A stretch of DNA of 64,000 nt from Actinomadura sp. J1-007 (GCF_009793335.1 NZ_WING01000002.1:1054001-1118000); one strand, 5' to 3'. Numbered from the stretch's first letter, positions 45,070 through 53,819 are shown. The notes: generated by a model from the letters alone, not told the origin. Numbers and translations: made by a program.

Positions 45070-46142
45070 AGACGTCCAGGATCGGCGCGATCCCCGTCGC
45101 CGGCGCCCTGTTCGCCGCCGTTCTCGTCGCCCCGCCCGCGTCCGCCGCGTCGCCCGCCTCTCCCGCCGCGCGGGTGGCGGCGGGCTCGGTGTTCGCGTCG
45201 GCGGCCGTCACCCGGAACGCCGACGGCACCTACACCGTCGGCTGGCAGGCGCCCGACGCCGGAACGATCTCGGTCGCCGCCGTCACCGACCCCGCCGACC
45301 CGGGGCCCGGACGCGCCGTCGGATCAGGCGGCGGGACGGGCTCGCTCACCGTGTCGGGCCTGCCCTCCGCCCCGCGCTGGTACTTCCGCCTCGCGCCCGC
45401 GAACGGGAGCCCGCTCGTCGTCGCGGACCGTTCGCTGCACCTGGCGCACGCCCGCAACTTCCGCGACGTGGGCGGGTACCGCACCGCCGACGGCCACTGG
45501 GTCCGGATGGGCGTGTTCTACCGTTCCAACAAGCTGAGCGAGCTCGACGCCGCCGACCTCGACCAGCTCGCCGCGCAGCGCCTCAAGCTGATCGTGGACC
45601 TGCGCAACGGCGTGGAGCGGCGCGACGACCCCGACAGGATCCCCGCCGGGGCGTCGTACAAGGTCGCCGACCTGATCGACCTCGGCAAGGGCCTGCCGTC
45701 CGGGCCCGACCTGACCGCCGCGCTGCTGCTCGCCCTGCCCTGGCTGCTGAGGTCGTCCAAGGACGCCGAGCAGCAGCTCGGCTACCGGCTGATGGTGAAC
45801 GCGCCGTCCGCCCGCGCCGCCTACCGCGACCTGCTCACCTCGCTCGCCGCGACGCCCGGCGGGGCCACCGCCGTCTTCCACTGCACGGCGGGCAAGGACC
45901 GCACCGGCTGGGGCGCGGTCGTCCTGCTCACGCTGCTCGGCGTGGACCGGCGGACGATCGCGGACGACTACCTGGCCAGCAACACCTACTACGGCGCCGA
46001 CAGCGTCCGCGCCAACTGGCTGGACGCCGCGTACGCCGAGGTGGACCGCACGTACGGGAGCTTCGACGCCTACGTCCGCAAGGGCCTCGGCCTGCCGGAC
46101 TCCACCGTCGCCGCCCTCCGTGCCCGGATGCTGGCCCCGTGA
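45066..46142 (+). CDS. Secreted tyrosine/lipid phosphatase (PtpB-like)
   Basis: A 358-residue protein whose ATG overlaps the preceding stop (ATGA). Signal peptide residues 1-27 (PVAGALFAAVLVAPPASA). An Ig-like N-terminal part (about 45-110) precedes a PtpB-type phosphatase: NFRDVGGYRTADGHWV, YRSNKLSELDAADLDQL, and the CX5R loop FHCTAGKDRTGWGAVVLLTLLGV near residue 275 (the motif being HCTAGKDRTG). The mycobacterial homologue PtpB is an exported phosphotyrosine/phosphoinositide phosphatase; the target here is unknown. The stop overlaps the GTG of the next gene. Confidence 0.88.
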   Translation: MKTSRIGAIPVAGALFAAVLVAPPASAASPASPAARVAAGSVFASAAVTRNADGTYTVGWQAPDAGTISVAAVTDPADPGPGRAVGSGGGTGSLTVSGLPSAPRWYFRLAPANGSPLVVADRSLHLAHARNFRDVGGYRTADGHWVRMGVFYRSNKLSELDAADLDQLAAQRLKLIVDLRNGVERRDDPDRIPAGASYKVADLIDLGKGLPSGPDLTAALLLALPWLLRSSKDAEQQLGYRLMVNAPSARAAYRDLLTSLAATPGGATAVFHCTAGKDRTGWGAVVLLTLLGVDRRTIADDYLASNTYYGADSVRANWLDAAYAEVDRTYGSFDAYVRKGLGLPDSTVAALRARMLAP

Positions 46143-47041
46143 CGCGGCGGCGCGCGACGGCGGCGGCGTCCCTACGGCGCGCGACGGCGGCGGCGTTCCT
46201 GGGGCGTGCGACGGCGGCGGCGTTCCTACGGCGTGCGACGGCGGCGGCGTCCGTGGCGTTCCTCCTCCCGCTCGTCCTCCCGTCCGCCGCGGCCGGGGCG
46301 GCCGGGGCGGCGGAGAGCTGGACCCAGACGTCGAGCCAGTCGTTCCACCTCCTGGACGCCCTCCAGCGCTCGCAGGGCGTCGCCACCGACGGCGACGACT
46401 GGTACTTCTCCTGGCAGTACGGCCTCAGCCGCGTCTCGCTCGACGGGACGACCACCGAGAAGGCCAACGCGCTCGCGATCCCGTGGCCGATCGCGCTGGA
46501 GGGCGGGAACCACATCGGCGCCCTCGACTTCCACGGCGGCAAGCTCTACGCCCCCATCGAGGACGGCGACGCGTACCGGCACCCGTACGTCGCCGTGTAC
46601 GACGCCGCGTCGCTCGCCTACACGGGGACGGCGTTCGCGCTGCCGCAGGAGATCCAGCGCGACGGCGTGCCGTGGGTCGCGGTCGACGCCGAGCGCGGCC
46701 GGTTCCTGTCGTCGGAGTACGACGCGACCGCGATCAACGCGTACGGCCTCGCCGACGGGAGGCTGATCGAGCGGATCCCGCTCAGCGAGCCCGTCCGGCA
46801 CCTCCAGGGCGCGAAGGTCCACGGCGGGAGCCTGTACGCCTCGTCCGACGCCGGCGCGAAGGGCGTCTACAAGATCGACCTGGCGAGCGGCGCGGTCGCC
46901 CGGGTGCTCGACCCGGGCGTTCCGGACGGGACGGAGCTGGAGGGCCTGGCGTTCCTGCCGCGGCCGGACGGCTCCCTGCTGCACCTGCTCGACGTCGCGC
47001 CGAACCGCGTGACGGTCGAGTTCCGCCATTACCGGAGATAG
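46139..47041 (+). CDS. Secreted propeller-like protein with repeat-expanded signal peptide
   Basis: GTG 46139 overlaps the stop of the phosphatase gene (GTGA), giving 300 residues. The n-region of the signal peptide is stretched by four copies of RRATAAAFL-type nonapeptides before the hydrophobic core VAFLLPLVLPSAAAG. The mature part has repeated short blade-like motifs: VATDGDDWYFSWQYGLSRV, GALDFHGGKLYAPIED, WVAVDAERGRFLSSEY, LQGAKVHGGSLYASSD. This looks like a six-bladed beta-propeller related to NHL/strictosidine-synthase-like proteins; the function is unknown. Third gene of the coupled set. Confidence 0.75.
   Translation: MTRRRATAAASLRRATAAAFLGRATAAAFLRRATAAASVAFLLPLVLPSAAAGAAGAAESWTQTSSQSFHLLDALQRSQGVATDGDDWYFSWQYGLSRVSLDGTTTEKANALAIPWPIALEGGNHIGALDFHGGKLYAPIEDGDAYRHPYVAVYDAASLAYTGTAFALPQEIQRDGVPWVAVDAERGRFLSSEYDATAINAYGLADGRLIERIPLSEPVRHLQGAKVHGGSLYASSDAGAKGVYKIDLASGAVARVLDPGVPDGTELEGLAFLPRPDGSLLHLLDVAPNRVTVEFRHYRR
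46148..46255 (+). repeat. Four 27-bp tandem repeats in a signal-peptide coding region
   Basis: Units start at 46148, 46175, 46202 and 46229, each like CGGCGCGCGACGGCGGCGGC plus seven bases, and encode RRATAAASL, RRATAAAFL, GRATAAAFL and RRATAAASV. They differ at only a few bases, which points to recent slippage. Confidence 0.85.
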
Positions 47042-47054
47042 CGCCCGGACAAAG

Positions 47055-47072
47055 TACTACTCATGTAATAAT
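47055..47072 (+). promoter_or_regulatory. AT-rich motif upstream of the channel gene, shared with 50404
   Basis: TACTACTCATGTAATAAT lies 36 bases before the TTG start at 47108. It matches the minus-strand sequence TACTACATTTGTAATAAC at 50404-50421 at 14 of 18 positions, in a genome where such AT-rich words are rare. Probable shared regulatory site. Confidence 0.6.
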
Positions 47073-47107
47073 CCCCGGCGGGCGGCACGGCGTTCGGGGA
47101 GGTCCGG

Positions 47108-48982
47108 TTGGCGCGGTTCGGCAGGCGTGATCGGCTGCGCTACTGGTTCGACAACACCATGTCCAGGGGCACGCCCGCCCTCATCGGCTGGCTCGGCCTC
47201 GCCTCCGGCGTGCTCATCGTCGTCGTCGCGAGCCTCGCGGTGCTGCTCGCGCCCGGCGACGCCGACCGCAACGGGCACTGGGCGGGCGTCGTCTGGCGCA
47301 GCCTGCTGCGCACCCTGGACCCCGGGACGATGGGCGGCGACGAGGGGTCCGGGCCGTTCCTCGCCCTGATGCTCGCCGCGACCGTCGGCGGCATCTTCAT
47401 CGTCAGCTCGCTCATCGGCGTGCTCACCACCGGCCTGGAAGGCAAGATCGCCGAGCTGCGCAAGGGCCGGTCGCGGATCGTCGAGCGCGACCACACCGTC
47501 GTGCTCGGCTGGTCCGACCAGGTCTTCACGGTGATCGCCGAGCTGGCCGAGGCCAACCAGGGGCGGCGCCGCTCCTGCGTGGCGATCCTCGCCGACCGCG
47601 ACAAGGTCGACATGGAGGAGGCCGTCCGGGCCCGCGTCGCGGACCTCGGACGCACCCGCGTCGTCTGCCGCCGCGGCAACCCCCTCAAGGTCGCGGACCT
47701 GGAGCTCGTCAGCCCCGGCACCGCCCGCTCGGTGATGGTGCTGTCGCCGCCCGTCCAGGACGCCGACAACCACGTCATCAAGGTGCTGATGTCGCTCGGC
47801 GCCCGGCGCTGGTCCGGCCGCCGCCCGCACGTCGTCGCGGCCGTGCACGACTCGGCCAACCTGCGGGCCGCCAGGCTCGCGGGCGGCGAGTCCGCGCACG
47901 TCATCGACGCCGACGACATCGCGATCCAGCTCATCGTCCAGTCGCACCGCCAGTCGGGCCTGTCCACCGTCTGCACCGACCTGCTGAACTACGAGGGCCA
48001 CGAGTTCTACATGCGGCCCGAGCCCGCCCTCGCCGGCACCACCTACGGCGAGGCGCTCAGCGCGTACGAGCTCGGCATCCCGGTCGGGCTGCGCGGCGCC
48101 GACGGCAAGGTGTCGGTCAACCCGCCCGGCGGCACCGTGATCGGCGCCGACGACGAGATCATCCTGCTCGCCGAGGACGACCTGCTGATCCGCCTGGCGA
48201 AGGAGCCCGCGCCGGTCGTGGAGGAGGCGATCGCCACCGCCGAGCCCGTCCGGCCCGAACCCGAGCGCACCCTGCTGCTCGGCTGGAACCAGCGCGCCCC
48301 GAAGATCATCGAGCTGCTCGACGCGTTCGTGGAGCGCGGCTCGTCCCTCACCGTCGCCGCGCTGTGCGACGACCCGCGCGGCGGCCTCGGCCGCCCGCGC
48401 AACCTCACGGTCGGCTTCGAGCGCTGCGACCCGACCGACCGGACGCGGCTGGAACGGCTCGACGTCGGCTCGTACCAGCACATCATCGTGCTCGGCGACT
48501 CCGGCTACGACCCGCAGCACGCCGACGCCCGCACGCTGGTCACGCTGCTGCACCTGCGCGACCTGGAGGAGAGCCTCGGCGACCCGTACTCCATCGTCAG
48601 CGAGATCAACGACGACGCCAACCGGGAGGTCGCGCAGGTCACCAAGGCCGACGACTTCGTGGTCAGCGACAAGCTGATCAGCCTGATGCTCACCCAGCTC
48701 AGCGAGAACCGGCACCTGTACGACGTGTTCGCCGACCTGCTCGACCCGGAGGGCTCGGAGATCTACCTCAAGCCCGCCGCCGACTACCTGCGCCCCGGCG
48801 CCACCGCCAACTTCGCGACCGTCATCGAGGCCGCCGCCCGCCGCGGCGAGACCGCCCTCGGCTACCGGGTGCGCGAGCGCTTCCACGAGCCGCCCGACTA
48901 CGGCGTCGTCCTCAACCCGGCCAAGGCCGGGCCCCTCACCCTCGCCGCCGACGACCGCGTCATCGTCCTGGCCGAAGACTGA
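47108..48982 (+). CDS. CASTOR/POLLUX-like ion channel with RCK/TrkA-N domains
   Basis: TTG 47108 has GGAGG five bases upstream; 624 residues. An N-terminal membrane helix (ALIGWLGLASGVLIVVVASL) and a second (FLALMLAATVGGIFIVSSLIGVLTTGL, pore-like with a loop between) precede two RCK-like modules: HTVVLGWSDQVFTVIAELAEA at about residue 132 and TLLLGWNQRAPKIIELLDAF at about 385, each with TrkA-C-like regulatory sequence. This is the layout of plant CASTOR/DMI1 channels and bacterial relatives; ion selectivity is not certain (K+ or Ca2+). It may be controlled through the site at 47055. Confidence 0.88.
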   Translation: MARFGRRDRLRYWFDNTMSRGTPALIGWLGLASGVLIVVVASLAVLLAPGDADRNGHWAGVVWRSLLRTLDPGTMGGDEGSGPFLALMLAATVGGIFIVSSLIGVLTTGLEGKIAELRKGRSRIVERDHTVVLGWSDQVFTVIAELAEANQGRRRSCVAILADRDKVDMEEAVRARVADLGRTRVVCRRGNPLKVADLELVSPGTARSVMVLSPPVQDADNHVIKVLMSLGARRWSGRRPHVVAAVHDSANLRAARLAGGESAHVIDADDIAIQLIVQSHRQSGLSTVCTDLLNYEGHEFYMRPEPALAGTTYGEALSAYELGIPVGLRGADGKVSVNPPGGTVIGADDEIILLAEDDLLIRLAKEPAPVVEEAIATAEPVRPEPERTLLLGWNQRAPKIIELLDAFVERGSSLTVAALCDDPRGGLGRPRNLTVGFERCDPTDRTRLERLDVGSYQHIIVLGDSGYDPQHADARTLVTLLHLRDLEESLGDPYSIVSEINDDANREVAQVTKADDFVVSDKLISLMLTQLSENRHLYDVFADLLDPEGSEIYLKPAADYLRPGATANFATVIEAAARRGETALGYRVRERFHEPPDYGVVLNPAKAGPLTLAADDRVIVLAED

Positions 48983-49007
48983 CGCGCCCGTCCCGGGGGC
49001 CGCGGCG

Positions 49008-50395
49008 TCAGGGGTCCAGGGGCTCCACGGCGGCCAGCAGGTCCAGGGCCCCGGCGGTCAGCTCGCCGTGCGGGTGCTCGTCGGAGACCGCGGTGAGGAA
49101 GCCCTTGTCGCGGGCCGTCCGGACCCAGTTCGCCGAGGCGGTCCAGCTCGACGAGCACGCCCCGGCGAGCTGCTCGACCGGGTTGCGGTGCTGGAGCTCG
49201 ACGTACCAGGCGTAGACGGCGGCGGCCGCCGCGAAGAACGCGTCGGGACGGCCCCGGCGCCCGGGCCGGGGATCGGCCTCCAGCGCCTCGCGGAGGTAGC
49301 GGACGAGGCCGTCCACGGCCCGGCGGGACTCGGTGAAGCCCTCCCGGCACTCGCGCGCCGACCGCTGGAGGCGGCGCACCTCGGCCGTGGTGCGGGCGAG
49401 CGGGACGGACCGCAGCAGGCTGCTGCTGATACCGCGCCGGATCCGGTGCGGGTCGGCCCCCGGCCGCGGCCGGATCGTGATCTCGGCGGGCCCGCCGGAC
49501 GCCGTGTCAGGCCACCACAACACCGCCCGCCACTCACCAAGGTCAACATGCCGCACCACCCCACCCCGCCCCACTCCAACCCCACCACCCGCGCCCTCAG
49601 CGCCACCGCGACCCGCGTCCGGCACCCCGCCGCGCCGCCACCCGCACCACCGTGACCCGCGCCCGCCGTGCCCTCTGCGCCGCCGCGACCCGCGCCCGCC
49701 GCGCCTGCCGTGCCCTCTGCACCGCCCACGCCTCCGCGCGCCGCGCCCTCGCCGCCGCGATCCGCGTCCGGCACCCGCGCCGCGTCGCCGCCCTCGCCAC
49801 CGCGGCCCGCGTCTGGCGCGCCTGCCGCGTCGCCACCCGCGCCGCCGCGCGCCGCGTCCGCCGTGCCCTCTGCACCGCCCGCGCCGCCGCGACCCGCGTC
49901 CGGCACCCCCACCGCGTCGCCACCCGCGTCGCCGCACTTGCCGCCGCGACCCACGCCCGCCGCGCCCGCGCCGCCGCGACTCGCGCCTGCCGCGTCGCCA
50001 CGCGCCGCGTCCGCCGTGCCCTCTGCATCACCCGCGCCGCCGCGACCCGCGCCTGCCGCGTCGCCACGCGCCGCGTCCGCCGTGCCCTCTGCATCACCCG
50101 CGCCGCCGCGACCCGCGCCCGGGGCGACTGCCGTGCCCCCTGCGCCGCCCGCGCCGCCGCGCGCCGCGCCCTCTGCACCGCCCGCGCCTCCGCCACCCGC
50201 GCCCGGCGCGCCTGCCGTGCTTTCGGTGCCGCCCTTGCCGCCGCGGCCCGCGCCCGCCGCACTCGCCGTGTTCTCTGCGCCGCCGCCTGCGCCGCCGCCC
50301 GCGCCGCGTGCTGCGCCCTCGGCGCTGTCCTTGCCGCCGTTCTTGGCGCTGTCCGCGCTGTTGCTCAGGGCGCCGTTCGCGCCTGCCTCCCGCAT
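49008..50395 (-). CDS. Gly/Ala-rich repeat protein with C-terminal helix-turn-helix-like domain (frame interrupted once)
   Basis: ATG 50395 opens about 255 residues of Gly/Ala/Asp/Arg-rich sequence (GAGRGGAGDAEGTADAARGD and variants) with a 22-residue period. A single base loss near 49626 (GCGGGGTGCC) changes frame; after it GVPDAGRGGAEGAGGG continues the repeat and leads to a conserved-looking C-terminal domain of about 180 residues (WRAVLWWPDTASGGPAEITIRP, IRRGISSSLLRSVPLARTTAEVRRL). The end, NPVEQLAGACSSSWTASANW followed by VRTARDKGFL, resembles the helix-turn-helix at the C-terminus of many actinobacterial proteins. Repaired length about 462 residues; GTG 49559 is a possible internal start for the domain alone. 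The start lacks a ribosome binding site. Confidence 0.6.
49985..50116 (-). repeat. Two nearly identical 66-bp tandem repeats
   Basis: Copies at 49985-50050 and 50051-50116 differ by only a base or so and encode the 22-residue unit AGAGRGGAGDAEGTADAARG plus two residues. Degenerate copies extend from about 49640 to 50330 within the Gly-rich coding region. Confidence 0.85.
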
Positions 50396-50403
50396 CCGGA
50401 CAT

Positions 50404-50424
50404 GTTATTACAAATGTAGTAATA
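50404..50424 (-). promoter_or_regulatory. TATTAC-7-GTAATA dyad upstream of the Gly-rich gene
   Basis: The perfect 6-bp inverted repeat (50406-50411 and 50419-50424) includes the minus-strand motif TACTACATTTGTAATAAC, which is shared with the site at 47055. It ends only nine bases from the ATG at 50395, so a bound protein would block translation start or transcription of a leaderless message. The neighbouring PucR regulator is the obvious candidate binder. Confidence 0.6.
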
Positions 50425-50455
50425 GTGTCCGCGCAGTGGGCCGGGGGAGGCCGGC

Positions 50456-51700
50456 TTACGGGTCCGAGTGTTCGATGAGGTGCTGCCAGCTGTGCAGCAG
50501 GAGCAGCAGTTCCAGGTGCCGGGACGGGTCGCCGAGGTCCTGGGCGAACATGTCCTCCAGGCTCGCCAGCCGGTAGCGGACGGTCTGCTTGTGGACGTTG
50601 AGGTGCTGGGAGGCCGCCGCCGCGTTCCGGCCGTTCTCCAGGTACGCCAGCAGGGTCGGGACGAGCCGGTCCCGCTGCGCCGGGGTGAGGTCCATGAGCG
50701 GGGCCAGCCGCTGCGGGATCGCCGACTCGATCAGGTCGAGTCCGGCGGCGGCGACCAGCGTCGGGATGTGGTCCAGGCAGCGCACGAGGCCGTCCGCGCG
50801 GATCTTCCCGGTGTCGGCGAGGTCCAGCGCCCGCCGCGCCCAGCGCAGCGACACCGCGCCGCGCGAGAGGTCGACGGTGGGTCCGAGCGCCGCGCGCAGG
50901 CCGCCGAGCCCCGCGAGGAGCTGCTCGCGGCCCGGCCCGTCGGGGTCCGGGATCACCAGGGACGGCGCGTGGCTGCGCCAGTCGGCGAGCACCGGCGGCG
51001 GCAGTACGGGCGGCGGCGCGTTCCCCGGCCCGCGGACGGCGACCACCGCGATCGTCGAGGGCGTGCCCCACCCCGCGGACCGCGCCAGCCGCGTGATCTC
51101 CACCCGGTCGGCGAGCCCGTCGCCCGTCAGCAGCGCGTGCAGCCGGGCGCGCAGGTGGTCGCGCCGGTCGCCCGGCCCCGCGTGGACGCGGGCGTACCCC
51201 TCGGCGGCGGCCTCGGAGATCGCGTCGAGGAACGCGAACAGCGACTCGGTGAGCATCCCGAGCGTCTCCTGCGACCAGTCCAGCCGCGTCGCGTCCTTGG
51301 TGAACCGGCGCGCGGCGACCTGCCCGCTCAGCCGCATCGCCGTCTGGAGGCTCTCCAGGCTGCGGCCCTTGCGCGCCTCGTACGCGCCGATCTCGGCGTA
51401 GATGTCGCGCAGCGGCTCCCACGAGGCGTCCGGGCTGGTCGCGACCACGAGGAAGTCCGAGACGGCGCGGCGTACCGCGTTCCACATCTTGCGCCCGTAG
51501 TTGCTGTCGATCGGCCGCGCGTACTCGGGGATGCGCTGCTGGATCCACTCGATCATCTCGCGCGCGACGCCGTCGATGTGGGGCCGCAGCGGGTCGACCA
51601 CCTCGGCCGGCAGCCGTCCCCAGGGCACCGCGGACACGGCCGCGGCCCCGTTGGCGCCGAAGGCCGCGCGCCCGCCCGCGGAACCCGCGTGCTCGCTCAA
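50456..51700 (-). CDS. PucR family transcriptional regulator
   Basis: TTG 51700 has GGAGG five bases upstream; 414 residues. The N-terminal sensor-like part (REMIEWIQQRIPEYARPIDSNYG, MRLSGQVAARRFTKDATRL) is of the RsbRD/GAF-like type found in actinomycete PucR proteins. A GGDEF-like central region (DRVEITRLARSAGWGTP, GAVSLRWARRALDLAD) and the PucR helix-turn-helix, LLAYLENGRNAAAASQHLNV and HKQTVRYRLASLEDMF, follow. Located between two motif-bearing promoters, it may control the channel and Gly-rich genes and, through a looser motif, itself. Confidence 0.88.
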   Translation of the reverse strand: MSEHAGSAGGRAAFGANGAAAVSAVPWGRLPAEVVDPLRPHIDGVAREMIEWIQQRIPEYARPIDSNYGRKMWNAVRRAVSDFLVVATSPDASWEPLRDIYAEIGAYEARKGRSLESLQTAMRLSGQVAARRFTKDATRLDWSQETLGMLTESLFAFLDAISEAAAEGYARVHAGPGDRRDHLRARLHALLTGDGLADRVEITRLARSAGWGTPSTIAVVAVRGPGNAPPPVLPPPVLADWRSHAPSLVIPDPDGPGREQLLAGLGGLRAALGPTVDLSRGAVSLRWARRALDLADTGKIRADGLVRCLDHIPTLVAAAGLDLIESAIPQRLAPLMDLTPAQRDRLVPTLLAYLENGRNAAAASQHLNVHKQTVRYRLASLEDMFAQDLGDPSRHLELLLLLHSWQHLIEHSDP

Positions 51701-51728
51701 GGTCGCCTCCCTGGCCCGGCATCCAAGG

Positions 51729-51746
51729 AACTACTGATAAGTAACC
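51729..51746 (-). promoter_or_regulatory. Weak version of the shared motif upstream of the PucR gene
   Basis: AACTACTGATAAGTAACC keeps the ACTACT start, an AT pair and the GTAA end seen at 47055 but with different spacing; the dyad is TTACT-ATC-AGTA-like. It lies about 30 bases upstream of the TTG start. Autoregulation is possible. Confidence 0.35.
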
Positions 51747-51848
51747 CATTGGTGATATCCAACGCGCCGAGAGAACGTCAAGGTCTAGCGGGCGGTGAGC
51801 GTCACGCGGGTTCGGCGGGGCCGAGGCCGCGCGGCGGGCGGACGGCCG

Positions 51849-53204
51849 TCAGCGGCCGCGGGGGTGCAGGGTGATCCGGAGCCGTTCGCGCGGCCTCAGG
51901 GTGAGCCCGAGCGCGGGCCGGGGATCGGGCGAGCCCACCGGCCGCACCCGGAAGCGGCTGAGGACGGCGGCGATCACGAACTGCGTCTCCACCGTGAAGA
52001 AGTGCTTGCCGACGCAGCCGTGCGGGCCGCCCCCGAACGTGACGTACGCGAACCGGTGCCGCTCCCGCCCCGGCAGGAACCGTTCGGGGTCGAAGACGCC
52101 GGGGTCCTCCCACACGTCCGGGAGCCGGTGCGTCAGGTACGGGCTGACCACGACGATCCCGCCGCCCTCGATCCGGACGCCGCCGATCACGTCGTCCTCC
52201 CTGACGAACCGCGGCAGCATCCAGCCGGGAGGGAACACCCGCAGCATCTCCTGCGCGGCCATCTTGGCGTACCGCAGCCGGGGCAGGTGGACGCCTCGCG
52301 GCGGACCGTCCCCGACGACGCGGTCGACCTCCTCGTAGAGCCGTTCGGCGACCTCCGGCCGCTCGGCGAGGACCTGCCAGAGGAACGTCAGCGCGATCGT
52401 CGTCGTCTCGGTGCCCGCCACGAACAGCGACACGACGCCGTCCCGGAGCTGCCGCAGGTCGAACCCGTTCCCGTCGGGATCGCGCGCGCGGATCAGCATC
52501 GAGACGATGTCGTCGCCGTCCGCGCCGCGCCGTACGGCCTCCTCCACGATCGGGAACACGATGCCGTCCACGGCCTGGACGGCGCGGCGGAACGCCCGGT
52601 CGCCGGGCAGCGGCACCGAGTCCGGGACGAACGGGAGCGCCAGCCGCGGGCGCAGCGCGGCCGAGGCGGCCCGCAGCGCGGCGCCGAGCCGGTCCGCCTG
52701 CGCGATCGTGATCTTGTCGCCGATGAAGATGCGGGTGATGGCCCGGTAGATGATCCGCGCCATCTCGTCCATCGCGTCCACAGGACGGCCGCCCTCCGCG
52801 CGTTCGGCCATCTCCCCGACCGCGCGGACGATGGCCTCCGCCATGTCGTCGGCGAACGCGGCGACGCTGGGCCCGGACACGACCGTCTGGAACGTCTCGC
52901 GCTTGACCCACCAGAGCGGATCGGATCCGGAGGGCTCGCCGATGAGCCGGCTCAGCGGCTTCCACAGCCAGCCCTCGCGGACGTAGTTGGCGGCGTGGTC
53001 CTGCATCACGTGCTGGACGTGCTCGGGACGGGTGACCAGGTAGGGGCGGATCGCGCCGAGGTTCACGCGCACGACGCCGCCGTTGGCGCGCCTCCCGATC
53101 TCCTCGAACCCGCCGAGCGGATCGCGGAGGAACCCCGGAAGGGCACGGCGCAGCGGAATGGTCTCGGCCGTTCTCGGCAGGCCGGTGCCGGTGTCGACGG
53201 ACAT
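51849..53204 (-). CDS. Cytochrome P450
   Basis: The ATG at 53204 has AGGGA six bases upstream; 451 residues. I-helix oxygen-binding motif SLFVAGTETTTIALTF, ExxR in AAQEMLRVFPP, PERF in VFDPERFLPG and the heme loop YVTFGGGPHGCVGKHFF with the Cys ligand are all present. The Arg/His-rich lead (LPGFLRDPLGGFEEIGRR) resembles CYPs that act on fatty acid-like or terpenoid substrates. No ferredoxin or biosynthetic genes are adjacent, so the substrate is open. Confidence 0.93.
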   Translation of the reverse strand: MSVDTGTGLPRTAETIPLRRALPGFLRDPLGGFEEIGRRANGGVVRVNLGAIRPYLVTRPEHVQHVMQDHAANYVREGWLWKPLSRLIGEPSGSDPLWWVKRETFQTVVSGPSVAAFADDMAEAIVRAVGEMAERAEGGRPVDAMDEMARIIYRAITRIFIGDKITIAQADRLGAALRAASAALRPRLALPFVPDSVPLPGDRAFRRAVQAVDGIVFPIVEEAVRRGADGDDIVSMLIRARDPDGNGFDLRQLRDGVVSLFVAGTETTTIALTFLWQVLAERPEVAERLYEEVDRVVGDGPPRGVHLPRLRYAKMAAQEMLRVFPPGWMLPRFVREDDVIGGVRIEGGGIVVVSPYLTHRLPDVWEDPGVFDPERFLPGRERHRFAYVTFGGGPHGCVGKHFFTVETQFVIAAVLSRFRVRPVGSPDPRPALGLTLRPRERLRITLHPRGR

Positions 53205-53819
53205 GGGCATTCCCTGGTGCGGCAGAGCGAACGATGAGTCAAGGCAGCACTGGCCGAAACCGCGGATCCACAGCGGCCCGGACCGCTGAGGGCCGGGCCG
53301 CGGATCCACAGCGAGCCGGAGCCGCTGAGGGCGGGGGGCGAGAACGCTCGGGCCGGGGCGCGGGACGGCGGCGGCCCGGCACGCTCGGGAACGGGGCGGG
53401 GGCTTCGGCGGGCGGGGACGCTGAGGGCGGGGTCGCGGGGACGCGGTGGGCCGGGATGCTGAGGGCGCGGGGACGGCGGTGGCCCGGGACGCTCGGGAAC
53501 GGGGCGGGGGCTTTGGCGGGGCGGGGTCGCTGAGGGCGGGGTCGCGGGGTCGCGGTGGGCCGGGGACGCTGGGGTCGGAACTCGGCTGGACGCGGAGGCG
53601 GCGGGGGAATGATCAAACCCGGATCGAGGATCACACGAGCCCGCCCGCGATGACAAGACACCCCCAAGGTCGGGCCGCTAAGGATCGACGGACACCAATG
53701 TCAGACCCACCAGCCACTTCACCAGCCACGACCACCGCCTCCGCGGCCATCGCCTCCGCGACCGCGCCCACGCGGCCGGACGCCCGCTCCGCCCCTCTCG
53801 GCCACTCGTCGAGCGGTGG
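53205..53819. repeat. 615-base gene-free region of GC-rich direct repeats
   Basis: GCGGATCCACAGCG plus about 20 related bases is repeated at about 53262 and 53300. A longer unit containing ACGCTCGGGAACGGGGCGGG recurs at about 53380 and 53491 with shared flanks (GCTGAGGGCGGGGTCGCGGGG). The final 200 bases (53620-53819) are less repetitive and probably contain only the 3' region of the beta-helix gene. No ribosome binding site or gene-like frame is seen. Confidence 0.6.

Noticed and set aside
49652..50576. Plus-strand frames rich in Pro, Ala and Arg across the Gly-rich gene
   Set aside because: They are the complement of the Gly-codon repeats; only the minus frame leads into a conserved-looking domain.
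53205..53640. CRISPR-like array
   Set aside because: The repeats are irregular, GC-rich and without unique spacers of constant length; no cas gene is nearby.
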